Shown piece by piece: positions 24,095 to 31,608 of a stretch of 34,231 bases of DNA. The DNA comes from an uncultured Synergistales bacterium. Lineage in GTDB: Bacteria; Synergistota; Synergistia; Synergistales; Aminobacteriaceae. The notes beneath the pieces are model-generated. The model was not told where the DNA came from. It did no database searches and saw only the letters and a list, made by a program, of their open reading frames with translations. The translations under genes were made by a program, and so were the position numbers. The stretch's first letter is position 1; each line of letters opens with the position of its first letter. The stretch covers positions 1-34,231 of the forward strand of contig CAJOEW010000024.1 of assembly GCA_905233525.1 (NCBI GenBank), written 5' to 3'.

Positions 24095-25029
24095 ATGTTT
24101 AAGAAGCTAAAGAAAAAATTTAACACGTTCGGTAGTTTGTTACGCGATGGCGATTGGTATGGAATTACAAATAGGTTTCTGAAATACGCTCCGGATTTTT
24201 TATTGGGTACAGACAGAGTCGAATTCATGCGCAAAAGATGTTATAACCGTCTCAAAAAGCAATACGGCTCCTTCGTTGATCAGTATAATTACAAATAATT
24301 TGGTGGTTATGGCTGCAAGGTTTTGACAACGCGCCCGAAATTTGTAAAGCTTGTTTCAGGTCGTGGCGCAAATGGTATCCGGATTACAAGATTGTTATAC
24401 TAGACGAAGAAAATATTTCCGATTATATTTCCATTCCAGATTACATAACAAAAAAATTTCACGATAAAAAAATGCTTCCTGCTCATTACAGTGATATATT
24501 GCGTCTGCAATTATTATACAAGTACGGCGGAATATGGGCGGATTCAACTGTTTTTGTTACAGGGCGCAGACCGGAATTTGAAAATTTTTTAAACGTGCCT
24601 TTTTTTATGTTCAATCATGACGGAAATTTTGAAGAAGGTTTATTTAGTGACTGGATGAAATCTTGGTTCAATAGTGCATATTATATCTATGATAATTATT
24701 TTATAGTTTCGGATAAAGACCATCCAATCGTAAAACTTATACTTGATTTACATTATCAATATTGGCGCGATTATAATCGTCCGATTGATTATTTTATATT
24801 TCACATGATGCTAAAGATGGTGTGCGAAAAGTATAAAGATATTTCCGACGCTGTACCGAAATTTCCAAATCACAAGACGCTCATACTCGGAGTACATTTA
24901 ACTGACGAATATTCTGAAAGTTTTGTGAATAAGGCAATAAACATAAGCGATTTTCATAAGCTCAGTTATAAATCAAAAGAAACGCCTTCAGAAAACAGCA
25001 TTTACTCGCACATCATAAGAAGCGTGTGA
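24095..25029 (+). pseudogene. capsular polysaccharide-type glycosyltransferase, frameshifted
   Basis: Two frames make one protein. The first (24095-24298; AGGAGG 7 bases before ATG) gives 66-67 residues of the N-terminus, ending DQYNYK-stop. The second frame, shifted by one base, picks up at about 24297 with IIWWLWLQGFDNAPEICKAC, continues through LDEENISDYISIPDYI and SDILRLQLLYKYGGIWADS, and ends at 25029. Together they would give about 310 residues of the Caps_synth/glycosyltransferase-sugar family (Asp-containing GGIWADSTV motif), which adds sugars to surface polysaccharide. One inserted base near 24296 (in TACAAATAATTTGG) restores the frame. It is either a recent loss or a sequencing error; the rest of the frame is intact, so decay is not old. 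Confidence 0.8.
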
Positions 25030-25034
25030 TTTTG

Positions 25035-25054
25035 AAAAGCTTGTAAACTTTTTT
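25035..25054 (+). terminator. weak possible terminator
   Basis: AAAAG (25035-25039) can pair with CTTTT (25048-25052), followed by two more T, just after the glycosyltransferase stop. The stem is short and AT-rich. Confidence 0.25.
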
Positions 25055-25108
25055 GTGCAATGTTTAAAAATTTTGAGTACGCCGAAAATATTTTGATTAA
25101 GCCTGTTA

Positions 25109-25142
25109 TTGTTCTGTAAGGTATTCGCAACGTAGTATACTA
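25109..25142 (+). promoter_or_regulatory. putative promoter/operator of the two-component genes
   Basis: TTGTTC (25109-25114) and TAGTAT (25133-25138), 18 bases apart, form a plausible sigma-70 promoter. The -10 lies inside a perfect 10-bp palindrome TAGTATACTA (25133-25142), which could be an operator. Confidence 0.35.
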
Positions 25143-25165
25143 TACAACATCCATATCTGAATTTT

Positions 25166-25185
25166 ATAAGACGTGCCGGTCTTAT
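25166..25185 (+). promoter_or_regulatory. 5' leader hairpin of the response regulator gene
   Basis: ATAAGAC (25166-25172) and GTCTTAT (25179-25185) form a perfect 7-bp stem with a 6-base loop GTGCCG, about 45 bases before the start codon. No T-run follows, so it is more likely a leader structure or operator than a terminator. Confidence 0.35.
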
Positions 25186-25228
25186 TATCATGGAGATACG
25201 ATATTTTACAGGAGTTGAAATTTCTTAA

Positions 25229-25900
25229 ATGGCAAATGAAAAATCAAAAGGCACTCGAAAAATTACAATCTTGTTAGCTGATGATCACCCTTTAACACGT
25301 GCGGGCATTGCTGAATTTTTGAAGCGTGAACCGTCGTTTGATTTAATAGCTGAAGCTGAAGACGGCCTATCAGCTTGGGACGTTATACAAAATCAAAATC
25401 CTGATGTCGCGCTGCTTGATATACGTATGCCTGGACTTGACGGAGTCGCTGTCGCTCAAAAGGTCAAGAACGAAAATTTAAACACTGCTACAATCATGCT
25501 GACTTCTTATGACGCTCAACAGTATGTAATTGCATCGTTAAGAGCTGGCGCGCGAGGATTTGTTTTAAAAACAGTAACGCCTAAAGAATTAACAAAAGCT
25601 ATTAACACTGTATCATCAGGCGGTTTATATTTAGATCCTGAAGTTGCTAACGCTATAACTGAAGATGATTTCATACCTGAGCAATTATCTGCAAGAGAGC
25701 GTGAAGTTTTATTGCTCGCTGCTAAAGGATTATCAAGTAAAGAAGTCGCAAGAAGATTATTTATCAGTGAAAGAACAGTACAGACTCATTTGGCTTCAAT
25801 TTATGATAAGCTCGGCTCACGCAATAAAACAGAAGCTCTATTACTTGCTTTAAAATACGGCGTTGTTACTCTTGAAGAACTTTTAGACGACGGCGAATAA
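25229..25900 (+). CDS. LuxR/NarL-type response regulator
   Basis: 223 residues. The receiver domain (about 11-130) has the acidic pair D18-D19, the phospho-acceptor D64 in LLDIRMPG, T/S in MLTSYD and K114 in FVLKTV. A GerE/LuxR helix-turn-helix follows (about 152-212, LSAREREVLLLAAKGLSSKE and ISERTVQTHLASIYDKL). Phosphorylation should promote dimerisation and DNA binding. AGGAG lies about 14 bases before the ATG. It is followed after 9 bases by its likely kinase. Targets are unknown. Confidence 0.95.
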   Translation: MANEKSKGTRKITILLADDHPLTRAGIAEFLKREPSFDLIAEAEDGLSAWDVIQNQNPDVALLDIRMPGLDGVAVAQKVKNENLNTATIMLTSYDAQQYVIASLRAGARGFVLKTVTPKELTKAINTVSSGGLYLDPEVANAITEDDFIPEQLSAREREVLLLAAKGLSSKEVARRLFISERTVQTHLASIYDKLGSRNKTEALLLALKYGVVTLEELLDDGE

Positions 25901-25909
25901 AAAAATTTC

Positions 25910-27295
25910 ATGTTTAAAAAATTATTTCACGGATCAGGATCGCATTTTTTAGCGTTCCTGTTATTTTTGCTTGTATTTCCGTCCGTTGCGGTTGTGTTTG
26001 TAGCTGTAGGAGGCATGTTAAATCAAGAGCGGGCAATGGAAGCGGCTGTAAGTTCATACGTTCAGGATTTAGCCGAAAGTATGTCATTACACATGAGCAC
26101 AGATCCAAATATCTGGTCAACGCCAATGATACAAGATGTTTCGCGTTATCCGTTTTTCTCGTGGGGACCATCGATTCCAGGATGGGTGGCTTTGATTAAC
26201 AGCGGCGGAAATGTAATTATTGCTTCGCCCGGCGCAATGAATATAGCTAATATTTGGCGCGATGATTTACCAATCGGTCAAGCCGTCATGATTGAAGATA
26301 AACAAGGCGCTCAATATACGCTGGCTGTATATCCTCTGAAAAGCTCAAACGGTTATGTTATTGCTGCCGTCTCATGGAATGAATTACTTGGAGGACTCGT
26401 GACAGTCTCCAGAATCTGGCCTATATTGATCGTGATTATAACAATCGGAAGTTTTTTAGCAATCAAATTATTATGGAGCAGTCTTGTCGTTCCGTTGCAA
26501 ATGCTCGTCGCTGAAATTGATGATATGCGCTTAGGTAAAGACCTGCCGAATAAACCTGCTTACGGCGCTGTAAAAGAAATTGACAGTGTTCATAGCGCGC
26601 TGTTAAGATTTTCTCAAGCTGCTGTTGAACGTGATAATTTAAGAAATAAATATGTGCGTGATATTGTTCAGGCTCAAGAAAAAGAACGTATGGACATGGC
26701 CCGCGAAATTCATGACGGACCTTTACAGGAAGTAACAGCACTCGTACAACAAATTCATATGACTCTCGACGACGAAGACGAAAAAAATAAAACCAGCCGC
26801 ATTAAACGTACTGAAATAATCGCTAAAAGTGTCGTGCGTGAATTGCGGGCGTTATGTGATGAGTTAGCGCCGCCGTGGATGGATTTGGGTTTGACTGAAG
26901 CTCTAATGGAAATGGCTGAAAGATTATCGCAGGTCTATGACATTCAAGTCAGTGCAGATTTTAACGAAGAAGCCAGATCGCTCGAAATTGAAAACGAAAT
27001 AATTTTATCGCTCTTAAGAATCGTTCAAGAAGCCGTATCTAATGCTGTTCGTCATGGCGAGGCGGATGAAGTCGGAATTAAATTACGCAAAAAAGATAAC
27101 AGCCTTGTGCTTGAAATTTCTGATAACGGTAAAGGATTCGAAGCCGATAAAATTAACAGCGATACATTAAGACTTGGAGGACATAGAGGACTCGCAAGCA
27201 TGACAGAGCGAATGGCATTATTAAACGGAAAATTTGAAATCACATCAGACACAAACGGCGGTGGCACAAAAATCAAAGCCGTCCTAAATCTGTAA
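25910..27295 (+). CDS. NarL-family partner sensor histidine kinase
   Basis: 461 residues. Membrane helices at about 13-35 and 169-188 flank an extracytoplasmic sensor part (about 40-165) of Cache-like length. A HAMP-like linker follows, then the HisKA_3 domain with phospho-acceptor His (about H268) in REIHDGPLQ. The HATPase part shows RIVQEAVSNAVRHG, DNGKGF and LGGHRGLASMTERM. This is the standard NarX/DesK-type kinase paired with LuxR regulators. There is no ribosome-binding site before the ATG at 25910; translation probably depends on coupling with the regulator gene 9 bases upstream. The signal sensed is unknown. Confidence 0.95.
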   Translation: MFKKLFHGSGSHFLAFLLFLLVFPSVAVVFVAVGGMLNQERAMEAAVSSYVQDLAESMSLHMSTDPNIWSTPMIQDVSRYPFFSWGPSIPGWVALINSGGNVIIASPGAMNIANIWRDDLPIGQAVMIEDKQGAQYTLAVYPLKSSNGYVIAAVSWNELLGGLVTVSRIWPILIVIITIGSFLAIKLLWSSLVVPLQMLVAEIDDMRLGKDLPNKPAYGAVKEIDSVHSALLRFSQAAVERDNLRNKYVRDIVQAQEKERMDMAREIHDGPLQEVTALVQQIHMTLDDEDEKNKTSRIKRTEIIAKSVVRELRALCDELAPPWMDLGLTEALMEMAERLSQVYDIQVSADFNEEARSLEIENEIILSLLRIVQEAVSNAVRHGEADEVGIKLRKKDNSLVLEISDNGKGFEADKINSDTLRLGGHRGLASMTERMALLNGKFEITSDTNGGGTKIKAVLNL

Positions 27296-27318
27296 ATATT
27301 GTTCTGAAATATAACAGA

Positions 27319-27350
27319 GCCGGATTAAAAACGATCCGGCCATTTTTTTT
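27319..27350. terminator. terminator between the kinase gene and cheX
   Basis: GCCGGAT (27319-27325) pairs perfectly with ATCCGGC (27334-27340), followed on the plus strand by T8 at 27343-27350. It is A-rich inside and on the other side, so it can also serve the convergent cheX gene. Confidence 0.88.
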
Positions 27351-27840
27351 AATCGATTTTAAATGATAAGACTAAATATACTCCTCCGGCAGGCTGAAGC
27401 ACAAAAGGTAATGTAAAACTTTTCATGCTGGGATTATCTTTTTTAACTGCTTCAATCTCATCACCTGTCACGAGCTGCGGCGGCGTTACGTCTACCGTTC
27501 CTAATGCACTTCGAACTAATGCACGGCCTCCTATCATGTTTGACAGCTCGCCTATAACACTCATTGAAACGTCTTCGCCTAACTGCGGTTGAATCATTCC
27601 GCCGGACATGGTCAGTATTATGTTACTGAAGGCATCATTATCAAGCATAATCATTATCGTACCGCGTGAACCTGCTCCAACAACTCCGATAATAGACGCT
27701 GTGCAAATATCAGGTACTTTTATGCCAGGCGATACTTTTGATTTATTCAGAGTCACATTCAAGCCTAAATCATGTCCTACAGATAAGACCGCTGAAGCAA
27801 AACTGTTCACTAGCGCAATAAGTTTATCCATGTTAGCCAT
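27349..27840 (-). CDS. cheX: CheX-like chemotaxis phosphatase
   Basis: 163 residues of the CheC/CheX/FliY fold. The helix carrying the phosphatase residues is visible as VIGELSNMIGGRALV (Glu and Asn three apart), present once, as in CheX. CheX removes phosphate from CheY-P to reset the flagellar motor. Start at 27840 (MANMDKL) or at the ATG at 27831; the ribosome-binding site is weak (GGGAG about 16 bases upstream of the first). It fits with the flagellin gene nearby, but no other che gene is in the window. Confidence 0.8.
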   Translation of the reverse strand: MANMDKLIALVNSFASAVLSVGHDLGLNVTLNKSKVSPGIKVPDICTASIIGVVGAGSRGTIMIMLDNDAFSNIILTMSGGMIQPQLGEDVSMSVIGELSNMIGGRALVRSALGTVDVTPPQLVTGDEIEAVKKDNPSMKSFTLPFVLQPAGGVYLVLSFKID

Positions 27841-27889
27841 TTAGTTTTTACTCTCACTCCCTGTCCGTTACGGATTTTCAAATTGAACT

Positions 27890-27900
27890 GGATTATTATA
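27890..27900 (-). promoter_or_regulatory. putative -10 region for cheX
   Basis: On the minus strand the gap between the nuclease gene and cheX holds TATAGTATAATAAT, a good -10 region about 50 bases before the cheX start. The -35 region is not clear. Confidence 0.3.
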
Positions 27901-28398
27901 CTATAATTTGACTTCGTTTAAGCTTATCGCACGCAAAACAATAACGCACGCAGCCAAATCATCAAGAACGCGATCAGGCACTCTTAATTTTTCAGGTAAA
28001 AGCTTTTTAAAAAATCCAGGCTTATGAATTTTCCAGTATAAGGCACGCGCTTCAATCGTTGAATTTTTTTCGTCAACAAGTATTATTTTCTCAGGCTCAA
28101 TATAATTTTTTAACAGCTCATGAAATTTTTTATGATGTGTACCATTTCCGAGCGCTATAAATTTTAAATCAAACCCGCCGCTAAAATTTTCATTCAAGAA
28201 ATTTTCATACTGCCATTTCAAAATTTTATTCATGTCATGATTTGATACGTAACTCATAAATAAATTTAATTCGTTCGTGTTAAATATTCCTGATAAAATC
28301 AAAACGCCCTGCAAATTTACAAACGCAAATCCTGTTTTATCACGGCCAGGATCGATTCCTAATGCTAAAATTTTTTTATTCTCGACGTATATTCCCAT
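27901..28398 (-). CDS. RuvX/YqgF-like RNase H-fold nuclease
   Basis: About 165 residues. The first strand and catalytic Asp are in LALGIDPGRDKTGFAF, the middle motif in FIALGNGTHHKKF, a conserved Glu in LVDEKNSTIEARALYW, and the last Asp pair in RVLDDLAACVIVL. This is the layout of YqgF/RuvX, which matures the 16S rRNA 5' end in E. coli, but the sequence is divergent, so the role is by fold. The start is taken as the ATG at 28398 (MGIYVENKK); the frame is open to 28419. Its 5' end lies within the end of the upstream acyltransferase gene, so the two are translationally coupled. Confidence 0.7.
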   Translation of the reverse strand: MGIYVENKKILALGIDPGRDKTGFAFVNLQGVLILSGIFNTNELNLFMSYVSNHDMNKILKWQYENFLNENFSGGFDLKFIALGNGTHHKKFHELLKNYIEPEKIILVDEKNSTIEARALYWKIHKPGFFKKLLPEKLRVPDRVLDDLAACVIVLRAISLNEVKL

Positions 28399-29231
28399 CT
28401 GTCTAAAAGCCATAACCACTGGTCAGGATATTTTTTTATCCAGCCTGCAATAATTTCATTACATATATCGAGCGAAGCTTTTATATCTTCTCCAAAATTC
28501 GGCCTGTCGCTGATAATTTCTTTTAGTTCAATATGATGACGCGAAGGATCATTTTTATCACGGTAAAACAAAGCAGGGACGATCGGCGAATGAAATTTAT
28601 TATGTAATTTTATGATTCCCTCGTGGACGCTGGCAGGCATGTTCATAAAATTTAAAATAACTCCGTCTTTACGCGCGTCAAGATCTTGTAATATTACTAT
28701 TATGCCGTTATTTTTCAGCGTTGAAAATAATTCGCGTAATGCACGGCCTTGATCTTTTACCATTTTCATGCCGGCAGCTTCTGTTCGTCTTGACATTATA
28801 AAATTTTCAATAAAACTTTTTTGAGGCGTATAAACCGGCGTTAATTTAAAACCTTCTTTTGTGGCACGCGCTCCGGCTAATTCCCAGTTATCAATATGAG
28901 CAACGATTAAAATAACTCCATGGCCGCGAGCTTGAGCATTTCTAAGAACATTTATACTTTCCTGCGGGAAATCTACAAACTTTTCGATGTCGGGCAGCAT
29001 TTTCTCAAGCCTTATAAATTCAACAGCAGCACGGCCAATATTCATAAATGATTTTAAAACAATTTCGCGCGCGATCGTTATACCAACTCCTAGAGCCTTG
29101 ACTGAACGTTTCTCGCATGTGTCAACTTTTTTCCAGCTGAACAGCCACAAAACACGCCCTAAAAAACTTCCGAATGATAACGCAATTTTATGAGGCATAA
29201 AACAAATAAGGCCAATCAAAAATTTAATCAT
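28365..29231 (-). CDS. lipid A biosynthesis acyltransferase (LpxL/HtrB family)
   Basis: About 288 residues. An N-terminal membrane anchor (about 2-35) is followed by the catalytic HX4E motif in IVAHIDNWELAG, then a downstream QDLDARKDGV and the conserved end WIKKYPDQWLWLLDRWEY. It should add a secondary acyl chain to lipid A at the inner membrane. I choose the ATG at 29231; the frame is open to a GTG at 29249, but that codon lies in the promoter-like spacer. There is no ribosome-binding site. The start codon faces the prepilin peptidase ATG only 20 bases away. Confidence 0.9.
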   Translation of the reverse strand: MIKFLIGLICFMPHKIALSFGSFLGRVLWLFSWKKVDTCEKRSVKALGVGITIAREIVLKSFMNIGRAAVEFIRLEKMLPDIEKFVDFPQESINVLRNAQARGHGVILIVAHIDNWELAGARATKEGFKLTPVYTPQKSFIENFIMSRRTEAAGMKMVKDQGRALRELFSTLKNNGIIVILQDLDARKDGVILNFMNMPASVHEGIIKLHNKFHSPIVPALFYRDKNDPSRHHIELKEIISDRPNFGEDIKASLDICNEIIAGWIKKYPDQWLWLLDRWEYTSRIKKF

Positions 29232-29251
29232 AATTAAATATAATATCACGC
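29232..29251. promoter_or_regulatory. 20-bp spacer between divergent start codons, possible bidirectional leaderless promoter
   Basis: The spacer contains TATAAT at 29239-29244 on the plus strand, 7 bases before the prepilin peptidase ATG. On the minus strand TATTAT (29245-29240) lies 8 bases before the acyltransferase ATG. Both ATGs thus sit at the expected transcription start. No ribosome-binding site exists on either side. Confidence 0.5.
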
Positions 29252-30052
29252 ATGTATAACGAGTTAATTATTATTATTTTCGGCGTATTTGGAGCATGTA
29301 TAGGATCGTTTTTGAACGCTGTGGCATTCAGAGCTGTTAACGGCCTCAAATGGTGGGGAAATGAGCGCTCAAGATGTGATCATTGCAAAAAAATTTTAAG
29401 CTGGTATGAATTGATACCGATTATTTCATTTTTGATTCAGTTCGGACGCTGCAGGAACTGCCATAAAAAAATTTCGCCGATGCATTTATATGCCGAACTG
29501 ATTTGCATGGCCGGAAGCATAATAATTTATTACAAGTTCAAATTTTCAACGGCGTTAATTTTCGGCTTGATTATTTTTTTCAGCAGCGTATTAAATTCTT
29601 TGACTGATATTTATTCCGGCGATGTATTTGATTTATTTGCGTATGTGCCTGGGATTTTAGGATTATTATTGCGCGTTTCAGGAGGTTTAAATGCATTTCT
29701 TGACGGCTTAACAGGAATGGCGGTCGGCTTTGTAATATTTGCTTTAATAATTTTATTATCGCGCGGCGGTATGGGATGGGGAGATGCAAATTTTATGGCT
29801 GGAGCTGGAGGAATTTTAGGTGTTAGATTTATTTTGACTGCGTTTTATTTTGGAATTATGACCGGCGGAATATGGGCAATTATTTTAATAATGCTTGGCC
29901 GTGTAAAATTTGGGCGCGGCGATTCTATTGCGTTAGTGCCGTTTTTATCAATTGGAATATTTTTAACACTGATTTACGGCGCTGGATTTTTAAAATATTT
30001 AGGTCTTATATTCATGAATTATAAAATGTTCGCTGTAAATTGGCCGTTTTAA
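29252..30052 (+). CDS. type IV prepilin peptidase (PilD family)
   Basis: 266 residues, an inner-membrane aspartic protease that cleaves and N-methylates type IV prepilins and related pseudopilins. Helix 1 leads to the zinc-knuckle-like cytoplasmic loop with CDHC (42-45) and CRNC (67-70). The catalytic Asp pair is D119 in LTDIYSGD and D178 in GMGWGDANF, separated by membrane helices as expected. The ATG at 29252 has no ribosome-binding site, and a -10 box ends 7 bases upstream, so the mRNA may be leaderless. It works with the PilO/PilP-like genes at 15090-16148. Confidence 0.93.
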   Translation: MYNELIIIIFGVFGACIGSFLNAVAFRAVNGLKWWGNERSRCDHCKKILSWYELIPIISFLIQFGRCRNCHKKISPMHLYAELICMAGSIIIYYKFKFSTALIFGLIIFFSSVLNSLTDIYSGDVFDLFAYVPGILGLLLRVSGGLNAFLDGLTGMAVGFVIFALIILLSRGGMGWGDANFMAGAGGILGVRFILTAFYFGIMTGGIWAIILIMLGRVKFGRGDSIALVPFLSIGIFLTLIYGAGFLKYLGLIFMNYKMFAVNWPF

Positions 30053-30080
30053 TTTATTAGCGTCAAGCTTTTTTTAAGAA

Positions 30081-30794
30081 TCAAATAATATTCGAGAATA
30101 AGCACAAGACCAAAACTAAATACACCAACGACGGCAGCATATCGCATAATTTCAGGCTTGTTATCTTTAAAAAATTGGTGCCTATACCGATTATCATAAG
30201 TCCGCCAAGTCCTGATATATCCGCAAAAATTTCAGGCGTTATAAACGTTTCAGCAAATGAAGCCGCAAATGTAAAACACGCTTGATAAATAAATACCGGT
30301 ATTGCTGAAAAAATTACTCCCGATCCAAATGAACCGGCTAATAAAACCGATGATATACCGTCCATAATGCCTTTAGTTATCAACAACGAAGGATCATGCC
30401 TCAAACCGTCGTTAAATGCTCCTATGATTCCCATTGAGCCGATACAAAATATTAACGTCGCTGTAACAAATCCTTCTGTAAAATTTGAATTTGATGATTT
30501 TAATTTTGCTTTCAGAACGTCGCCGATATTATTTAATTTTGAATCCAGGTTAAAAATTTCGCCTGTAACTGTTCCTATTACGAAGCACAGCAAAACAATA
30601 ACAGGATTTTTCATTGCGAGCGTCATATTTATTCCAACGTACACGATAAAAAGTCCCATACAATTAAAAATTGTCGTCGATAATCTCTCAGGGATAAATT
30701 TACCGATTATTAAGCCGGTGATGCTGCCAATAACTACAGCTAACGCATTAAAAACAGTTCCGCCGGCTGGTATTTGACTAAAAAAATTTAACAT
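30081..30794 (-). CDS. DUF554 family membrane protein
   Basis: 237 residues with about six hydrophobic helices. The DUF554 signatures are present: GGTVFNALAVVIGSITGLII near the start, GLFIVYVGI, FCIGSMGIIGAFNDGL and LGGLMIIGIGTNFL. The function of the family is not established; a transporter-like role has been suggested from its fold only. Start at 30794 with no strong ribosome-binding site, 17 bases downstream of the Rpn-family gene, so likely co-transcribed. Confidence 0.88.
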   Translation of the reverse strand: MLNFFSQIPAGGTVFNALAVVIGSITGLIIGKFIPERLSTTIFNCMGLFIVYVGINMTLAMKNPVIVLLCFVIGTVTGEIFNLDSKLNNIGDVLKAKLKSSNSNFTEGFVTATLIFCIGSMGIIGAFNDGLRHDPSLLITKGIMDGISSVLLAGSFGSGVIFSAIPVFIYQACFTFAASFAETFITPEIFADISGLGGLMIIGIGTNFLKITSLKLCDMLPSLVYLVLVLCLFSNII

Positions 30795-30811
30795 GCTTTC
30801 ATAATAAACAA

Positions 30812-31597
30812 TCAGCTTTTATTTTCGCTAGTATCTGAATTAACTGATTGTGCGAGCTGTTGGATCTTTTCAAGAGATATTCCTACGCATTCAGAAATTA
30901 AATTAAGGCTAATGCTTCCAGCTTTTATTAAGTTAGTTGCAATTTCAAGCTTGCTTCTTTCTGCTATGCTCTCATAAAGATTAGACATTGAATCCGATCC
31001 CTCCTCGGTGTTTTTGATAGAAGAAATTCGCGACTTCAACACAGGATAATTTATTTTTTTAGGATCGCGCTCAAAAAAATCCTGCATCAGTCTACCTAAG
31101 GACGTTGACGGATCGCGTAAAGCTCCATTCACGTAAATTATATGTGTGCCATCGTTTACAGCATCTCCGGTTTCATCGATATGTCTGTGTATCGTGTACA
31201 GCGGAAGATTTAATTTAAATATATCATGTTCAGTTATGAAAATTACGTAACTGTCACTTAATAATTTAAAATCCTCGCGCTTGTTTAACGAATTTACATC
31301 AAGCATAGCGCTATGAAATCTCGCACGCCGTATATCAGCTCCATCGTCAGCACGTTGAATTTCAATATTGTATTGTTTGCCCTCACTGTCGACCGCGTAA
31401 ACGTCCAACCAAATCGCACGTTCCCAACTGGATAATTTTTCTTGAGTGCGCGATGTTTTCACAATTAAATCCGGTTTATCAAGAATCACCCGAAGGACAA
31501 TCTCAGCGCAAGAAATATCCTTCAGGCATTCTGTCATAAATATGTCGTCAATTAAACGAAGACCGGCTAAAAAATCGCGTTCCTTTTGTGTAATCAC
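30812..31597 (-). CDS. Rpn-family PD-(D/E)XK nuclease
   Basis: 261 residues. The N-terminal half is a PD-(D/E)XK nuclease core with WLDVYAVDSEGKQYNIEIQR, carrying the catalytic Asp and Glu-x-Gln. The region that follows (FHSAMLDVNSLNKREDFKLL and the YVIFITEHDIF strand) is typical of Rpn/transposase_31 proteins. Known Rpn proteins are DNA endonucleases that promote RecA-independent recombination and have been linked to phage defence. The C-terminal helices resemble the usual variable tail (LIKAGSISLNLISECVGIS). Start GTG at 31597, weak ribosome-binding site, 12 bases after the aminotransferase. These genes are often multicopy in gut bacteria. Confidence 0.85.
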   Translation of the reverse strand: MITQKERDFLAGLRLIDDIFMTECLKDISCAEIVLRVILDKPDLIVKTSRTQEKLSSWERAIWLDVYAVDSEGKQYNIEIQRADDGADIRRARFHSAMLDVNSLNKREDFKLLSDSYVIFITEHDIFKLNLPLYTIHRHIDETGDAVNDGTHIIYVNGALRDPSTSLGRLMQDFFERDPKKINYPVLKSRISSIKNTEEGSDSMSNLYESIAERSKLEIATNLIKAGSISLNLISECVGISLEKIQQLAQSVNSDTSENKS

Positions 31598-31608
31598 GCT
31601 TCTAAAAT

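Noticed and set aside
30367-30777. 136-residue plus-strand ORF
   Set aside because: Lies opposite the DUF554 gene, whose membrane motifs are clear; a shadow frame.
30812-31597. The Rpn-family gene as an active transposon
   Set aside because: No terminal inverted repeats or target duplications are visible around it. The protein is a nuclease of the Rpn type.
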